Source: Gammaproteobacteria bacterium (GTDB lineage Bacteria > Pseudomonadota > Gammaproteobacteria > Steroidobacterales > Steroidobacteraceae). Taken from it: DNA of 7,422 nucleotides. A program made the position numbers and the translations under genes. Positions within the stretch are counted from its first letter, which is position 1, and every line of letters begins with the position of its first letter. This document shows, in pieces, positions 6,257 to 7,422 of the stretch. The notes under the pieces were generated by a model. The model did not search any database and was not told where the DNA came from. It was given only the letters and a program-made list of their open reading frames with translations. The stretch covers positions 1 to 7,422 of the forward strand of contig VBNY01000224.1 of NCBI GenBank assembly GCA_005877705.1, written 5' to 3'.

Positions 6257-6284
6257 CGCGAGCCGTTTCGCCCTCATGGCTCGC
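6241..6284. repeat. Inverted repeat spanning the dapE -10, with an alternative third arm
   Basis: Arms CGGCTCGC (6241-6248) and GCGAGCCG (6258-6265) are perfect 8-bp complements around a 9-nt centre containing TATAAA. A second copy of GGCTCGC at 6278-6284 can pair with the same central GCGAGCC (6258-6264). The dyad could be an operator. The three-arm arrangement also permits mutually exclusive hairpins in any transcript entering from upstream. No regulator is identified. Confidence 0.45.
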
Positions 6285-6306
6285 TAAGGCTACACCGGCT
6301 GCGCGA

Positions 6307-7422
6307 ATGTCCGAAACCCTTGAGCTGACTCAGAATCTGATGGCGCGCCGCTCCGTGACGCCGGCGGACGAGGGCTGCCAGCAGGTCATGACCGAGCGTC
6401 TGGCGGCTCTGGGCTTTGCGATCGAGCCCCTGCCCTTTGGCAATGTCGAGAACTTCTGGGCCAGGCACGGGAGCAGCGCTCCGGTGTTGTGCTTCGCCGG
6501 ACATACGGATGTGGTGCCGACCGGGCCGCTCGAGGAATGGCGTACGGACCCGTTCGTGCCGTCCATCCGCGATGGAGTCCTTTACGGCCGTGGCGCGGCC
6601 GATATGAAGAGTGGACTCGCCGCGATGCTCACGGCGACGCAGCAATTCGTCCGCGCCCATCCCCGTCACAAAGGCTCGATCGCCTATCTCATCACCAGCG
6701 ATGAGGAAGGCCCCTCGGTCGATGGGACCAAGCGCGTGGTCGAGACGCTCGCCGCGCGGCGCGAGCGCATAGACTGGTGCGTGGTGGGCGAGCCCTCGAG
6801 CGAAGCCTCGATCGGCGACACCATCAAAGTCGGCCGAAGGGGATCCTTCAGTGGGCGCTTGACGGTGCATGGTGTGCAGGGGCATGTGGCCTATCCCCAG
6901 CTGGCCGAAAACCCCGTGCACACGCTCGCTCCCGCCCTGGCGGAGCTCACCAGCCGCCTCTGGGATGCCGGTACGGAGCACTTCCAGCCGACGACCTTCC
7001 AGGTATCCAACCTCAATGCGGGCACCGGCGCCCCCAACGTGATTCCGGGCGAGCTCAAGGCGCGCTTCAATCTGCGTTATTCCCCGGTGCAGACCCTGGA
7101 GGCTCTGAAGGAGACGGTTGAGGGCATCCTGCGCAAGCACGGCGTGCGCTACACGCTCGAGTGGTACCTCTCAGGGGAACCGTTCTATACGCCGCCCGGC
7201 ACGCTGTCGGATGCGGTGGGCGCAGCGGTAGCGGAGGTGACGGGGTCGCTGCCGAAGTTGTCAACCGGCGGAGGCACGTCCGATGGGCGCTTCATCGCCC
7301 CGCTCGGCGCTCAGGTGGTAGAGCTCGGGGTGGTGAATGCGTCGATCCACAAGGTCAACGAGTGCGTGCGGCTCGAGGACGTCGAGGCGCTTCACCGCAT
7401 GTACTTCAACGTGCTGCGGAAC
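6307..7422 (+). CDS. dapE: Succinyl-diaminopimelate desuccinylase DapE (3' end cut by the window)
   Basis: This cytoplasmic M20-family metallohydrolase removes succinate from N-succinyl-LL-2,6-diaminopimelate, giving LL-diaminopimelate for lysine and peptidoglycan synthesis. The frame is open from ATG 6307 to the window edge (372 residues). E. coli DapE has 375, so only a few residues and the stop are missing. All expected di-zinc and catalytic positions are present: His66 and Asp68 (GHTDVVPTG), Asp99 (GRGAADMKSG), Glu133 and Glu134 (SDEEGP), Glu162 (GEPSS) and His348 (ASIHKVNE). The lid/dimerisation domain lies in between (KVGRRGSFSGRL... GHVAYP). No strong Shine-Dalgarno site precedes the ATG; AAGG at 6286-6289 is too distant. 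The start is chosen because MSETLELTQNLMARRSVTP aligns with DapE N-termini. It is divergent from pstS and has its own promoter. Confidence 0.96.
   Translation, partial: MSETLELTQNLMARRSVTPADEGCQQVMTERLAALGFAIEPLPFGNVENFWARHGSSAPVLCFAGHTDVVPTGPLEEWRTDPFVPSIRDGVLYGRGAADMKSGLAAMLTATQQFVRAHPRHKGSIAYLITSDEEGPSVDGTKRVVETLAARRERIDWCVVGEPSSEASIGDTIKVGRRGSFSGRLTVHGVQGHVAYPQLAENPVHTLAPALAELTSRLWDAGTEHFQPTTFQVSNLNAGTGAPNVIPGELKARFNLRYSPVQTLEALKETVEGILRKHGVRYTLEWYLSGEPFYTPPGTLSDAVGAAVAEVTGSLPKLSTGGGTSDGRFIAPLGAQVVELGVVNASIHKVNECVRLEDVEALHRMYFNVLRN

Larger units (their letters stand above)
5945..6306. other. Divergent intergenic region between pstS and dapE
   Basis: This 362-bp stretch holds the pstS leader, PhoB box and -10 on its left side and the dapE promoter with its dyad on the right. 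GTCAGGAC occurs twice in the pstS leader (5974-5981 and 6023-6030). Between about 6087 and 6227 I see no convincing gene or RNA, only a weak isolated PhoB-like pair (6155-6172). Confidence 0.7.

Noticed and set aside
6274..7140. Long minus-strand open frame of 288 codons opposite dapE.
   Set aside because: It lies antisense to a clear DapE with all zinc ligands; long antisense frames are common in GC-rich genes.

Overview
This window is GC-rich and densely coded. It looks like chromosomal DNA of a proteobacterium, most likely a gammaproteobacterium: the PstS, PstC and PstA sequences, the outer-membrane porin ending in Phe, and the DapE all have that flavour. The exact lineage is inferred by eye and not established.

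Layout, left to right. (1) On the plus strand, the 3' portion of an outer-membrane porin (to 1013). (2) A convergent junction (about 1014-1291) holding a compact series of strong inverted repeats. (3) On the minus strand, a high-affinity phosphate (Pst) ABC-transporter operon, in transcription order pstS (5944-4862), pstC (4840-3872), pstA (3875-3027), a first pstB (3030-2221) and a second pstB (2167-1049). pstC/pstA and pstA/pstB overlap by 4 bp. (4) A 362-bp divergent intergenic region (5945-6306) holding a well-formed PhoB box and -10 for pstS, and a separate sigma70-like promoter for dapE. (5) On the plus strand, dapE (from 6307), cut by the window end just before its stop codon.

How the genes work together. 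PstS captures phosphate in the periplasm. PstC and PstA form the inner-membrane channel, and PstB dimers supply ATP hydrolysis. The porin may admit anions across the outer membrane, but a phosphate role rests only on its position. PhoB, activated by phosphate starvation, very probably drives pstS. phoU, the usual last gene of pst operons, is absent here; a second pstB sits in its place. dapE belongs to lysine/peptidoglycan precursor synthesis and is unrelated except by location.

Most notable points. The last PstB matches its family up to about residue 300 (numbered from the ATG at 2191), then loses the conserved C-terminus and runs on for about 80 unrelated residues encoded by the hairpin-rich segment. 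That segment contains three strong inverted repeats, each exactly 28 nt long, spaced by 28 and 25 nt, plus a fourth stem whose edge coincides with the point where PstB homology ends. This looks like insertion or replacement by a structured element of unknown class. The pstS promoter carries three in-phase PhoB half-sites. A hairpin lies inside the last codons of pstS.
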